This document shows, one piece after another, positions 1 through 9,547 of a stretch of 64,000 nt of DNA. The DNA lies in the NCBI RefSeq assembly GCF_030053415.1, contig NZ_JASGBJ010000001.1, positions 62,001 through 126,000 on the forward strand, given 5' to 3'. This stretch comes from Marinobacter sp. CHS3-4 (GTDB lineage Bacteria > Pseudomonadota > Gammaproteobacteria > Pseudomonadales > Oleiphilaceae). Each line of letters starts with the position of its first letter. The first letter of the stretch is position 1. The notes below the pieces were generated by a model. It did no database searches and had not been told where the DNA came from. It saw nothing but the letters and a program-made list of their open reading frames with translations. The position numbers and the translations under genes are program-made.

Positions 1-249
1 GTCATCCAGCATCCTTCTTGGGCGAGTTTATTTGTATTGTTGGCATCACTGACTTGATGCTATCAGACACGCTATACCCCTCTACTGTGGCTGGAGGCGG
101 CATTGTGGGCCGTCATTGCAGTCAATCAGCCCTGTCGGTGGCCCCAACTCCACGACCCTCGTCCCCTTTTCGCATTCTCTGGCTCGCTTTACTCCCCCAG
201 ACTGGAGTCATGACAACAGCCACTGCGCAAAAGCGCTGAGGAGAACACC

Positions 250-1143
250 ATGCAGACATCCAAAAGCACAGCGACGCCAACCCCGGCCGCGCGCACGCCT
301 GAGAACGTCGACATCAAGCCCCAACGCATGGGCTTTGAGTTCGGCGATAACGTGCCGCGCTACTGGGTTGCTGAAAACTATCTGATCAGCCACACCATGA
401 ACGCGCTGTCGGTGCTTTTCCCGCAAGGTGAGCAGTTTTTTGTCGATTCGGTGCGCAATTTCCGCAGCATCATTACCGACAAGCGTCTGAAGGAAGAGGT
501 TCGAGGATTCATCGGACAGGAAGCCATGCATTCCCTGGAACATCTGGCCATGAATCAGCATGTGAAAGACCGCGGCATGCCAGTGGACGAGCTTGAAAAG
601 CATCTGGAAGTGGTGTTGGGCATTGCCCAGAAACTGCCCGAGCGGCACCAGCTGGCCATCACCTGTGCGCTGGAACACCTGACGGCAATGATGGCAGACA
701 TGCTATTGGCCCGTGACGATGTGCGGGAGGATATGCACGAATCCATGCGCCCGTTGTGGGTCTGGCATGCCATTGAAGAAACCGAGCACAAATCGGTGGC
801 TTACGACGTATTCCGGCAAGCCGGCGGAACCTACATCGAACGCAGTTTCTATCTGATGTTCAGCACGGCGGCGCTGGGCGTGATGGCCAGCTATTTCACC
901 ACACGCATGATGCTGAATGATCGCAAGGGTTTCTCACTGAAAGGAGCGGTCACAGGCCTGTGGCAGATGTGGGGGCCAAAAGGCACTTTCTCGAGCCTGA
1001 TCCCGAACTGGCTGGAATATTTTAAACCCGGCTTCCACCCATGGGACCACGACAATAGCGATCTGATCGCTCGTTTCAAAGCCGACATTCAGGAGTACAT
1101 CGCGCCAGAGTATCGAAACGGCAATCGTCGGACACTGCAGTAA
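250..1143 (+). CDS. Predicted metal-dependent hydrolase (PF10118 family)
   Basis: A 297-residue soluble protein with no signal peptide. It carries an ExxHxxEH-like cluster at residues 91-98 and an EExxH cluster at 176-180, the acidic/histidine pattern expected of a helical metal-binding fold and typical of the PF10118 'predicted metal-dependent hydrolase' family. The substrate is unknown. The ATG follows GAGGAG (238-243) at good spacing. It is monocistronic and converges on the LuxR gene, with only 15 bp between the stops. The 249 bp upstream hold no gene I can support. Family call is firm, activity is not. Confidence 0.8.
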   Translation: MQTSKSTATPTPAARTPENVDIKPQRMGFEFGDNVPRYWVAENYLISHTMNALSVLFPQGEQFFVDSVRNFRSIITDKRLKEEVRGFIGQEAMHSLEHLAMNQHVKDRGMPVDELEKHLEVVLGIAQKLPERHQLAITCALEHLTAMMADMLLARDDVREDMHESMRPLWVWHAIEETEHKSVAYDVFRQAGGTYIERSFYLMFSTAALGVMASYFTTRMMLNDRKGFSLKGAVTGLWQMWGPKGTFSSLIPNWLEYFKPGFHPWDHDNSDLIARFKADIQEYIAPEYRNGNRRTLQ

Positions 1144-1158
1144 AACGGTCAGACGCAT

Positions 1159-3933
1159 TCATTCCAGAATCCCAAGCGACCGGGCGCGGGCCACAGCCCG
1201 CCCCCGATTGCAGGCGTCCAGCTTGCCGTAGATATTACTCAGATGAGACTTTACCGTCGCGACCGTTATTCCCAGGTGCTGGCTCATCACTTTATTGCTC
1301 AGTCCTTCCGAAAGCAGACGCAGAACATGCCGTTCACGCTGGCTCAGCGGCTCTGGCAGTGGTTCGCTGGCGCTGTCGTGCTCTTGAAGGGCTGGCTCGC
1401 TGACCGAACCAACCTGAGAATCACTGCCGGCAAATTGGGTCAGTATGTATTTCGCTGAGTTGCTTGCCTGGCCACTGTGAACACACTTCTCGAGAACTTC
1501 GACCAGCCTGGGATCAGCATCCAGGAACGGCCGGACAACGCCCGTAGGCACATAGTGATCAAGGGTACTTGCCAGTAAGCGGGTCGCTGACGCCCAATCG
1601 TCATCCCGGTAAATCAGAATCAGCACCTGCATAACCCGAACGCGACACAACAGCATACCGTTGCTGCCTTTTCCGGCGTCCAGCGCCAGTTGTTCCAATT
1701 CGCCATCCACCGCAGCGCCCATCAGCATGCGGCCAGCTAGCACCAATAGCCGATCGTGCAGGCACGAAAAGCTGCTCTTTCCCTTCGGGTCGATGGAATC
1801 GTCGGCGCGATTACTCCAGGCGATCAACCCTGACCAATCACCCTGGCCGATCCGCGCCAGTGCCAGAAGCGCGGAGGGTTCTGGTATGTTGTAGGTCCAG
1901 TCACCGCCACCCATCATGTGATGCAGCTCAACGATGTCATCCAGGCTCGAACGCCAGACAGCTTCGTCGCTCGCCACCATGCCTGCCCGGAAGCATTCGA
2001 AGGCGAGGTACATTCGATCCAGCAGGTTCATTCGTTCGGGCGCAAGCCTGGACGCTTCTTCCAGGCTTGATCTGGCTCTGTCCAACTGGTTCTGTTCCAA
2101 TGCAAGCAGCCCGTCAAGGTAGGACAGCATGGCTTCCTGATCGCGTACAGCAGGCAAAGAAGCCAGTTTCTCGCCCGTCCTGTTGAAACATCGCACCGCT
2201 TCCAGGATCCGCCCCTGATGAACCAGCACCGGAAGCAGTACTGCCAGGCAACGCAGTACGCAATTGAGATCTCCGACGCTGAACGCGCCTGCCATTGCAC
2301 GGCTCAGGATGTCATAAGCCAGTTCCAGGTCCGCATCCATAAAGGCGTCCAGCCCCAGGGTGTATAGCCCCCAGTTCCGGAGGCTACTGTTACTGGAATC
2401 CAGTCTCGCGGACAATTCCTGAATGGACGTTTCGGCAATCAACTGCTGGCCAGTGAATCGGGCCGAGGGATAACGCAACAACAATGCAATGAAACGAAGA
2501 TCGTCCGGTATTTCACCCACCTGGTCTGACAAGATCACTTCGGCTTTCTCGCCATAGGCCATGGTTTGGTCAAATCGTCCATCCAGAAAGCTGAACAAGG
2601 CCTGTAACACCAACAGGGGCGCAGAGCGTTGGCGTATCTCCGAAGGAAATTGCTCCGCCAATCCCTGATGTCCGGCCAGGTCCTCTGTTTGCAACAAAGC
2701 TGGGATGAGGGCCTCGGCTTCGTCGTAACATTCTTCCGCTATTAGCAAATCCAGGGCTTCGTTGATCAGCCCGAGCTTTTCAAATGCGTTTGCCGCGGCC
2801 ATTCGGATTCGTCGCCTGCGCTGGACATCCTGAACCTGTGGCCTTAACCAGTCTGCCAGCAGATCGTGCAGCCTATACCAACCCTGGCCTGAGCCGTAAC
2901 GCTGCAACAGCAGATTATGCCGTCGCATTTCCGCGATGTGCCGGCCCGCATTTTCCTGATCCAGCGCCTGATTCGCCAGGGATTCGGAAAACACCGGCAA
3001 GAGGCTCACATCCAGCAGAAACTGCTGAAGAGGAGTCTCCAGCTGACCAAACACTTCTTCCAACAAGTACGCCGCCAGCATTTCCGAGCTGGGTTGTTCA
3101 TCGCCGACCACGTCATTCAGGTTTGGCGACAGGGCAGATAGCTGCAGGGCTGCCGGCCATCCACCGGTGCGAGCATGCAGCCTGGTAATGTCACTTTGAC
3201 TGGCTTCCTTCCGGCGCAGAGTGAGAAAACGACGCGTCAGCTCCAGATCAAAACACAACTGATCAGCACCCAGCTTCAAAATCTGGTCTCTGGCCAGCAA
3301 CTGGGCGATACGAATGGGTGGGTCTGTCCGGGAAATGCAGATAACTCGGAGCAGCCCGGGCGCATAATCAATAAACCGCCGGAATTGTTCCAGTAACGCC
3401 ACGTGTCGGATCTGGTGAAAATCATCCAGCACCAGAAACAGCCGCTGGGTCGCCTGCCAGGTTCGGGCGTACTCCATCAAACGGTTAATCAGAAGGGCCA
3501 CCGGATCTACGGCGGCTCCGGGCTCCAGAGCTGCCAGCAGAGTGCTTTCCCGCAACCCCAATGACGAATCCACGCGTGCCAGAGCAGCACTGATCGAGCG
3601 CCAGAAGAGGTGAGGAGAATCGTCCCGGGCATCGATCGTCAGCCAGGCGTGAACCGATTTGCGCGCATCCAGCCATTGTGTAACCAGTGTGGTCTTTCCA
3701 AACCCGGCCGGCGCCGATACCAGAGTAAAGGGAACCGCAGCGGAACGGTCGAGTAACTGAAGGCGGGACTCTTCTTCGATCAACCGGCTGGGCAGCCGAG
3801 GCCGGGTCAGTTTTGTTGCTGCAACCATGGGACACATCATCCACGAGTGATGATGGTCAGAATAACGATCGTCCGTCTGGTCAGCCACAATCGCGGGTTC
3901 GTTCTGAGACCCGGATTCAGGAATTCGGCTCAT
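1159..3933 (-). CDS. MalT-like LuxR-family ATP-dependent transcriptional regulator
   Basis: 924 residues from the chosen start. Order: P-loop NTPase of the STAND/MalT type (Walker A APAGFGKTT near residue 75-82, Walker B LVLDD near 170), a long helical TPR-like sensor region, then a C-terminal LuxR helix-turn-helix in the last ~65 residues (SQRERHVLRLLSEG...). Such proteins bind an inducer and ATP, oligomerise and activate transcription. The frame is open upstream for 59 more codons, but the ATG at 3933 overlaps the stop of the upstream acyltransferase gene as ATGA, so translational coupling is likely and I chose this start. The inducer is unknown. Confidence 0.88.
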   Translation of the reverse strand: MSRIPESGSQNEPAIVADQTDDRYSDHHHSWMMCPMVAATKLTRPRLPSRLIEEESRLQLLDRSAAVPFTLVSAPAGFGKTTLVTQWLDARKSVHAWLTIDARDDSPHLFWRSISAALARVDSSLGLRESTLLAALEPGAAVDPVALLINRLMEYARTWQATQRLFLVLDDFHQIRHVALLEQFRRFIDYAPGLLRVICISRTDPPIRIAQLLARDQILKLGADQLCFDLELTRRFLTLRRKEASQSDITRLHARTGGWPAALQLSALSPNLNDVVGDEQPSSEMLAAYLLEEVFGQLETPLQQFLLDVSLLPVFSESLANQALDQENAGRHIAEMRRHNLLLQRYGSGQGWYRLHDLLADWLRPQVQDVQRRRRIRMAAANAFEKLGLINEALDLLIAEECYDEAEALIPALLQTEDLAGHQGLAEQFPSEIRQRSAPLLVLQALFSFLDGRFDQTMAYGEKAEVILSDQVGEIPDDLRFIALLLRYPSARFTGQQLIAETSIQELSARLDSSNSSLRNWGLYTLGLDAFMDADLELAYDILSRAMAGAFSVGDLNCVLRCLAVLLPVLVHQGRILEAVRCFNRTGEKLASLPAVRDQEAMLSYLDGLLALEQNQLDRARSSLEEASRLAPERMNLLDRMYLAFECFRAGMVASDEAVWRSSLDDIVELHHMMGGGDWTYNIPEPSALLALARIGQGDWSGLIAWSNRADDSIDPKGKSSFSCLHDRLLVLAGRMLMGAAVDGELEQLALDAGKGSNGMLLCRVRVMQVLILIYRDDDWASATRLLASTLDHYVPTGVVRPFLDADPRLVEVLEKCVHSGQASNSAKYILTQFAGSDSQVGSVSEPALQEHDSASEPLPEPLSQRERHVLRLLSEGLSNKVMSQHLGITVATVKSHLSNIYGKLDACNRGRAVARARSLGILE

Positions 3934-5000
3934 GACGCCGCAATCAGTCCTGTTCCCTTTAGCAAAGTGGTAATAACTCGAAGGCTGCTGGTGTTCCGGG
4001 CACACAGGAACCACGGAGTTTCCCGCCCGCGATACCGGGATTTGTGATAGGCCAGGGGCTGAAAGGCGTATAGGCGGTTGCCGAAACGATAAAATCCCTG
4101 CTGCGCCCACCTCAGGCCAGGGCGATCTCCCGGAAACGGTCGGAGCCCATGGAGAGGCGCAATACCCAAAGACACTTCGGCCACGCCCTCATGGCGAAAC
4201 TGCTCAATGGCTCTGAGTACAATGTGATCCAGAACCCCAAGTCGATTGGCCTCTGGCGAGGCCCGTAATATGTTGGCGCAATACCCCTGAAGCCTGCCAT
4301 TGTCATAATAGGGATCGAAAAAGACATATCCGCACAGTTTTTGATCCATAAATGCGTAGAACTTGCGAACGCCCCATTCATCCTCGAGTACAGGCGGCCG
4401 GGTTAAAAGACCCAACTCTCTTTGTTTGACGGCCTTTCGTTGGCGCCAGGCTTCAGAAATGGCCTCGACTTCATGCCGATTGACCGCCCTGGAAGGTAAT
4501 TCATCAACCTGGACCGGCAGGCGGCGATGAAGATTTCTTGCGTGCCGAAGCTGCTTCATCGCGCGTCCGCGAACCGAAAAGTCGGCCAGATCAACCGAAA
4601 ACTCTGTCCCCATCATGGTGGCATCGTAGCCACGGCGAGTCAGACGTTGCGCGGTGGCACCATCCACACCCACGAACAGAGCCTGCCCGGGCACCTCATT
4701 TTCAAAGGATTTCAACAGGGCAGGCAGGTGCTGATCCGCCACCACCGGCCGGGTCGGAACCACATTGATACGTTGTCCGAACTGATAGACAGGCACGTAA
4801 GGAACGTATCCCAGACACGGGTCAAGGTAGTGATGGCAATCTGGCTGGAGAGAAAAATAGCTGCTGGACTGGCGACCAAATGCTCGCAGGAACTGCTCTG
4901 ACACCCGAGGATCACATTGCTCAGAGGTGACGTCTTGATACCCGGTTTCAATGCCAGGAGACCGTTGATCAAGTATGACGGAGAGATTGGTTGCGCCCAT
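3930..5000 (-). CDS. DUF2156-type (LPG-synthase C-terminal-like) acyl/aminoacyl transferase
   Basis: About 356 residues with no membrane segments. The fold resembles the soluble GNAT-like C-terminal domain of MprF/phosphatidylglycerol lysyltransferases (DUF2156): a first half ending near ARNLHRR and a second half with YVFFDPYYDNGRLQGY and a C-terminal WAQQGFYRFG stretch. The substrate is not known; a lipid or peptide acceptor is possible. I chose the ATG at 5000, which has AGGA eight bases upstream; an ATG at 5060 is in frame but lacks a Shine-Dalgarno. The gene overlaps the MalT-like regulator by ATGA, so enzyme and regulator form one unit. Confidence 0.72.
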   Translation of the reverse strand: MGATNLSVILDQRSPGIETGYQDVTSEQCDPRVSEQFLRAFGRQSSSYFSLQPDCHHYLDPCLGYVPYVPVYQFGQRINVVPTRPVVADQHLPALLKSFENEVPGQALFVGVDGATAQRLTRRGYDATMMGTEFSVDLADFSVRGRAMKQLRHARNLHRRLPVQVDELPSRAVNRHEVEAISEAWRQRKAVKQRELGLLTRPPVLEDEWGVRKFYAFMDQKLCGYVFFDPYYDNGRLQGYCANILRASPEANRLGVLDHIVLRAIEQFRHEGVAEVSLGIAPLHGLRPFPGDRPGLRWAQQGFYRFGNRLYAFQPLAYHKSRYRGRETPWFLCARNTSSLRVITTLLKGTGLIAAS

Positions 5001-5107
5001 TTGGTAAATCCTGATGAATCCTGATGGATCTATGCTAAGACCGTTAGCGTGGGTGGCCATCGGCCAAAAGGTTTAGTACCGAGGGTAAAAGCGGAACTAG
5101 CTCACAA

Positions 5108-6184
5108 TCAAAGGCCGACGACTGACACACCCGCCCTGGCCACGGTATTACGGCCTGCCCGCTTGCCGGCGTACAGGCAGCGATCAGCCACTCGGTAGAG
5201 TGTATCCGCGCTCTGGGCATGGTCAGGAAAATGAGCAATACCGAAAGACGCTGTTAACCGGATGGTCGCCTCGCCGTATGCTACCGGGGTATCAGCAATT
5301 CTTTGACGAAGCTCTTCCATCAATTCATAGGAATGATCAGGCTTGACGTCTCTCAGGATAATGCCAAATTCCTCACCGCCCAGTCGGCCTACAAAATCCG
5401 TGTTTCGCAACCGCTCCGTCAGAAGTTGACCGATCTGCACCAGAGCCCGATCACCGGCATCGTGCCCCATGGTGTCATTGACCAGCTTGAAATGGTCGAC
5501 GTCCATAATCACCAGTGCAAACCCGCCGCCACTTCGGTGACATTCGGCGACGTTACGGGTCAGCACACTCTGGAAACTGGCCCGGTTCGCCAGGCCGGTC
5601 AGGTAATCGGTCTGTGCCACACTGAATAGCTTGCGCTCTGCTTCTTCACGGCGGGTTTCGTAGATATGCACGAAACAGAGCATCAGAACCGCACACAGCA
5701 CAAGGTTCAGCAGGTCGATCAGCGCCATGGCACTGTCGAAGCTGCCCAACGACAGGGCGTAGATCACACAGCCCCCAATGAGGAACGGCAGGCTCAATCG
5801 GAGGCCCTCAGCCCTGCCCAGAAGTAGATAAGCCAGCACCGGAATCATCAGAATCCACACGAATGCGGTGATGGACACGTCCGGAAGGACCAGAATCACA
5901 AGCGCAAAAAAGAAACCGGAGACCAGATAAGAGTATATCCAGCGATGGAGGTTGGGCGTCGACTGGATGCGGCCACGGCCCCAGAACAACAACCCCGCTG
6001 CCAGAAATTCGAACAATGCAAACCAGCCATTGTTATTCAGAACCTGAAGCGTCCCGAACACCACCAGTGCGCAGGCGGTGACCAGAAACAGAGTGCGCAT
6101 CAGAGAACGGCGGTGCCCCTCTCTCAGGCCCGAGCGACTCTGCTCAATAGAGACGTCAAGATCCGTCTCCTGGGGTATATCCAT
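5108..6184 (-). CDS. Membrane-anchored diguanylate cyclase
   Basis: 358 residues. The first ~180 contain about six hydrophobic segments (an MASE-like membrane sensor), followed by a GGDEF domain with an intact active site GRLGGEEF. An RxxD inhibitory I-site (RNTD) lies five residues before GGEEF, so a working, product-inhibited c-di-GMP synthase is expected. No EAL domain is present. It lies upstream of the DUF2156 gene with a ~107-bp gap on the same strand. The signal sensed by the membrane region is unknown. The start has no clear Shine-Dalgarno; an in-frame ATG 28 codons later is possible. Confidence 0.9.
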   Translation of the reverse strand: MDIPQETDLDVSIEQSRSGLREGHRRSLMRTLFLVTACALVVFGTLQVLNNNGWFALFEFLAAGLLFWGRGRIQSTPNLHRWIYSYLVSGFFFALVILVLPDVSITAFVWILMIPVLAYLLLGRAEGLRLSLPFLIGGCVIYALSLGSFDSAMALIDLLNLVLCAVLMLCFVHIYETRREEAERKLFSVAQTDYLTGLANRASFQSVLTRNVAECHRSGGGFALVIMDVDHFKLVNDTMGHDAGDRALVQIGQLLTERLRNTDFVGRLGGEEFGIILRDVKPDHSYELMEELRQRIADTPVAYGEATIRLTASFGIAHFPDHAQSADTLYRVADRCLYAGKRAGRNTVARAGVSVVGL

Positions 6185-6306
6185 AGGGTGTGCTTCCGAA
6201 ACGCGAGGCGATTGTGGCCGCCCCCGTTACAGCAATATACAAGGCCCGCATCAGACCGGCAACACGGCCCCGGCGAGACAGGCCTGTATCCTCGGCAGCT
6301 CGCGAT

Positions 6307-7122
6307 TCAGATGTACAGATTGTTTTTGGAGAACCGCTGCACAAGCGTTTGATAAGACGACCCCAGCATTCTGTTCAAGGCATCAATGCCCCAGGCATCC
6401 GGGCCGACCAGTATCCGTGACTCGTCACGAAGAATCCCTTTAATGATTGTGGTTGCCGCTTTTTCCGGTGTTGTCATGGCCAGTTTGTCAAAACCTGCGC
6501 GAAGGGCCGCAGCGTTGTCCGACGCGCCCGTGCGGGCAGAATTGGCGATATTGGTACGGATGCCGCCCGGGTGCACGCAGCTTACGGCCACCGGTTGTTC
6601 TTCCAGTTTCATTTCCTGACGCAATGCCTCGGTAAAGCCTCGAACTGCGAACTTTGCCGCATTGTAGGCACTTTGCTTGGGCACACCGATCAGACCAAAG
6701 ACGCTGGAAATATTGACCACATGGCCATCACCAGACGCAATCAGATGAGGCAGGAAAGCGCGGGTGCCATTGGCAACGCCCCAGAAATCAATGTCCATGA
6801 CCCAATTGAAGTCTTCGTCTGTCATTTCACGAACCGAGGCATTCAGCGCCACACCGGCGTTGTTGATCACAAGGTTCACCGCGCCGAAGTCATTGGCTAC
6901 CTGATCGGCATGCGCATAGATGGCATCGCGATCGGCCACGTCCAGAATGTAGGTGCGTACCTCGGTCTCTTTGCAGGCAGCCGCCGTTTCCGCCAGGCCC
7001 ATTTCGTTAACGTCAGACAGCGCCAGTCGACAACCCTTTCCAGCCAGGGCTACCGCAAGCGCACGTCCAATGCCAGAGCCCGCACCGGTAATCACAGCAA
7101 CCCTGTTGTTCAGATCCTTCAT
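6307..7122 (-). CDS. Short-chain dehydrogenase/reductase (SDR)
   Basis: 271 residues, classical SDR length. Visible motifs are the nucleotide-binding GAGSGIG near the N-terminus, NNAG, the catalytic Ser in NISS, and YNAAK (YxxxK). Asp in the ALSDVN segment after the second strand suggests NAD(H) preference. The substrate is unknown; the extended C-terminus resembles lipid or acyl-chain SDRs. The ATG at 7122 has AGAGG nine bases upstream and gives the normal N-terminus; an earlier frame start at 7152 would add ten atypical residues. It is divergent from the NfeD gene across ~190 bp, which should hold both promoters. Confidence 0.85.
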   Translation of the reverse strand: MKDLNNRVAVITGAGSGIGRALAVALAGKGCRLALSDVNEMGLAETAAACKETEVRTYILDVADRDAIYAHADQVANDFGAVNLVINNAGVALNASVREMTDEDFNWVMDIDFWGVANGTRAFLPHLIASGDGHVVNISSVFGLIGVPKQSAYNAAKFAVRGFTEALRQEMKLEEQPVAVSCVHPGGIRTNIANSARTGASDNAAALRAGFDKLAMTTPEKAATTIIKGILRDESRILVGPDAWGIDALNRMLGSSYQTLVQRFSKNNLYI

Positions 7123-7314
7123 GTTGGATGACCTCTTGTTGTGTTGAATCATTCGGGTGTTTGAACTGAAGTTACTTTAGCAGCTGTCTGGCCGGAACCT
7201 ATGGCAATTTATGAGCACTGGTTCTGGCACCTGAGCCACTGTCGGTGACCACCACAAATCCCCGAGGTACAATGCCGGTCCCTGACCAACTTACCCACAT
7301 GTGGAATACCTTCT

Positions 7315-7773
7315 ATGGAATGGAGTTTGACTCATCTCTGGCTGATTCTGGCCCTGGTTCTCAGCTTGGCAGAACTGACTTCCGGCGTGCTGGTACTACT
7401 GGCCCTGGGTGTTGCCGCTGCGCTGACGGCCATTCTGGCGTCAATCGGTGTTGCTCTGGAGTGGCAGCTGGCGGGTATGGGGCTGTTTTCCGGCATTCTG
7501 GTGCCGGTTGCCATTCTGTGGATACGGCCACGGTTTTCGCCCAAAGGCGTGGACTACGGTACCACTGGCACCGGGGTCGAACGAGGCACCGCTTACAGCA
7601 CCCTCAAACGGGATTTCGACGGCGCCACTGGCATCAAGGTCAATGGCGATTTCTATCGTCTTCGGGTCAGCCCCACGGGCGAGACTGAATTACCTGCCGA
7701 CACCCGAGTCATTTTTGAACACTTCGACGGCACTACCGCTGTCGTTCGTCTGGACCGAAAAAAGGAGCAGTAA
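7315..7773 (+). CDS. Short NfeD-like membrane protein (YbbJ type)
   Basis: 152 residues: two or three hydrophobic segments in the first ~75, then a small beta-rich OB-fold domain. This is the short NfeD class that lacks the serine protease domain, as in E. coli YbbJ. Such proteins pair with SPFH proteins in membrane microdomains. The SPFH gene begins two bases after this stop, and its Shine-Dalgarno lies inside the last codons of this gene, which suggests a two-gene operon. Confidence 0.85.
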   Translation: MEWSLTHLWLILALVLSLAELTSGVLVLLALGVAAALTAILASIGVALEWQLAGMGLFSGILVPVAILWIRPRFSPKGVDYGTTGTGVERGTAYSTLKRDFDGATGIKVNGDFYRLRVSPTGETELPADTRVIFEHFDGTTAVVRLDRKKEQ

Positions 7774-7775
7774 AC

Positions 7776-8810
7776 ATGGAAAGTCTTTTGTCGCCCGGGC
7801 TGGTACTCAGCCTTATATTTGTTGTTATCGGCATTTTTATCATCGCCAAGGGCCTGGTGATTGTTCGCCAGTCCGAGGTCATGGTCATTGAACGGCTGGG
7901 GTCTTTTAATCGGGTGCTTGAAAGCGGTGTGAACATCATCGTGCCGTTCATCGACCGCCCACGGCCCATCACTATGATCCGCTACGTACGTATTGGGGAG
8001 GACTACCATCCCACCAGCAGCGATGAAACCCGCATTGACCGCCGCGAAACGGTCATGGATTTCCCGGGACAACCGGTGGTGACTACCGACAACGTGACCG
8101 TGAAAATCAACGGTGCTCTCTACTACCAGATTATTGATCCTCGTCGCGCCGTTTACGAAGTCGCGAACATGAGCCAGGCGGTGGAAGTGCTGGCCAAGAC
8201 CACCCTGCGTTCGGTAGTCGGTAAGATGGAGCTGGACAAACTGTTCGAATCCCGCAGCGAGGTCAACAATGCCATCCAGGCCGAAATGGAAGAAGCGGCG
8301 TCCAAATGGGGCGTCAAGCTGACCCGCGTTGAGGTTCAGGACATCAGCATGCCGGAAGAAGTCGAAGAAGCCATGCGCCTTCAGATGGCCGCCGAGCGTA
8401 AGCGGCGTGCCACGGTGACCGAGGCTGAAGGTGAGAAATCCGCGGCCATTGCCATGGCCCAGGGCGAGCGGGAATCCGCCATTCTGAATGCCCAGGGTGA
8501 TAAAGAATCTGCAATTCTGCGGGCCCAGGGCGAACAGGAATCCATCCGTCTGGTGCTCAGTGCCATGGGCGAATCGGAAGAGAACAAGCAGACGGTTATC
8601 GGCTACCTGTTGGGCCAGAGCTACATCAAGGTGCTGCCCAACATGGCCAAAGAGGGCGAGCGGGTATTTGTTCCTTACGAATCCTCTGCGTTGCTTGGCT
8701 CGATGGGCATGTTCAGGGAACTGGCTGGCAGCCCGGATGATCTGGTGCGCAAAAGCCTAAACAAAGAGGCTTTCCGGGGCGGATTTGTCGCCGGATCAGG
8801 CACTGACTGA
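7776..8810 (+). CDS. qmcA: SPFH/stomatin-like membrane scaffold protein (QmcA-like)
   Basis: 344 residues. An N-terminal hydrophobic anchor (about residues 5-27) is followed by the SPFH/band-7 domain and a long charged helix. That helix contains a tandem pattern of AQGERESAIL / AQGDKESAIL / AQGEQESIRL, typical of the coiled-coil oligomerisation segment. QmcA-type proteins build large membrane assemblies and are linked to FtsH-type proteolysis and membrane order. AGGAG precedes the ATG. It differs from the second SPFH protein in this window (42291-43076), which is shorter and pairs with a protease-bearing NfeD. Confidence 0.87.
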   Translation: MESLLSPGLVLSLIFVVIGIFIIAKGLVIVRQSEVMVIERLGSFNRVLESGVNIIVPFIDRPRPITMIRYVRIGEDYHPTSSDETRIDRRETVMDFPGQPVVTTDNVTVKINGALYYQIIDPRRAVYEVANMSQAVEVLAKTTLRSVVGKMELDKLFESRSEVNNAIQAEMEEAASKWGVKLTRVEVQDISMPEEVEEAMRLQMAAERKRRATVTEAEGEKSAAIAMAQGERESAILNAQGDKESAILRAQGEQESIRLVLSAMGESEENKQTVIGYLLGQSYIKVLPNMAKEGERVFVPYESSALLGSMGMFRELAGSPDDLVRKSLNKEAFRGGFVAGSGTD

Positions 8811-8843
8811 CGGTTTTCCCAGGCGCCAGCGGCCCTCAATCTG

Positions 8844-9437
8844 TTAACCGAGCAGGTTGTCCAGCGGCTGCTGGTAGCTCGGGGCAAACACGTCCAGAAA
8901 ATACCGCACCTCGGGCAGCCCATCGGATTCCAACTTCTGGCGAATGTGGCCCGCAGCCGGTTCGAATTCCTTATTCCCTGCCTGAATCTCGGCCTGACAT
9001 TTCAGCAGCGCTGACAACCTGTCGGCTGCCTTGATCAGTTCTTTCTCTTCTGCTGACCAGCCGGATTCCTTAATGTAAGGCGCGAAATCTGCCTGAAGCT
9101 CTTCTGGCAAAAGCGCAAGGAGTTCGGCTTCCGCCTTGTGCTCGATATCACCAAAGGCCTCGCGCATGACTCTGGAGTGATATTTCACCGGGGTCGGCAT
9201 GTCGCCGGTAATGACTTCGGTGGCGTCGTGATACAGGGCGGCCGTAGCGATACGGTCAACGTTTACCTGGCCGCCAAAATGGCGATTGCGGATCATAGCC
9301 AGTGCATGGGCCAGGGTAGCGACTTCCCAACTGTGAGTTGCCACATTTTCTTCAATGGCATTGCGCATCAGCCCCCAGCGTTTGATCCATCGCAAGCGCG
9401 ACACATAGGCAAAAAAATGGCTCAGCGAACGACTCAT
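8844..9437 (-). CDS. yfbR: HD-domain 5'-deoxynucleotidase YfbR
   Basis: 197 residues, the usual YfbR length. Metal-binding HD-fold residues are visible: His in ATHSWEV, the HD pair in LYHDATE, and Asp in AADRLSA. The enzyme removes phosphate from deoxynucleoside 5'-monophosphates in the cytoplasm and contributes to nucleotide salvage and thymidylate supply. AGGAG lies nine bases before the ATG. It converges with the SPFH gene with a 33-bp gap. Confidence 0.9.
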   Translation of the reverse strand: MSRSLSHFFAYVSRLRWIKRWGLMRNAIEENVATHSWEVATLAHALAMIRNRHFGGQVNVDRIATAALYHDATEVITGDMPTPVKYHSRVMREAFGDIEHKAEAELLALLPEELQADFAPYIKESGWSAEEKELIKAADRLSALLKCQAEIQAGNKEFEPAAGHIRQKLESDGLPEVRYFLDVFAPSYQQPLDNLLG

Positions 9438-9547
9438 AAGTGGCCACTCCTATTTAACAATTGTTCAATATATGGCCTATCAGGGCCATCCCAGGGGTGC
9501 TAGAATGAACGCGCGTTCAATTCTTGAATGCGCAGTTCGGAGAATCA

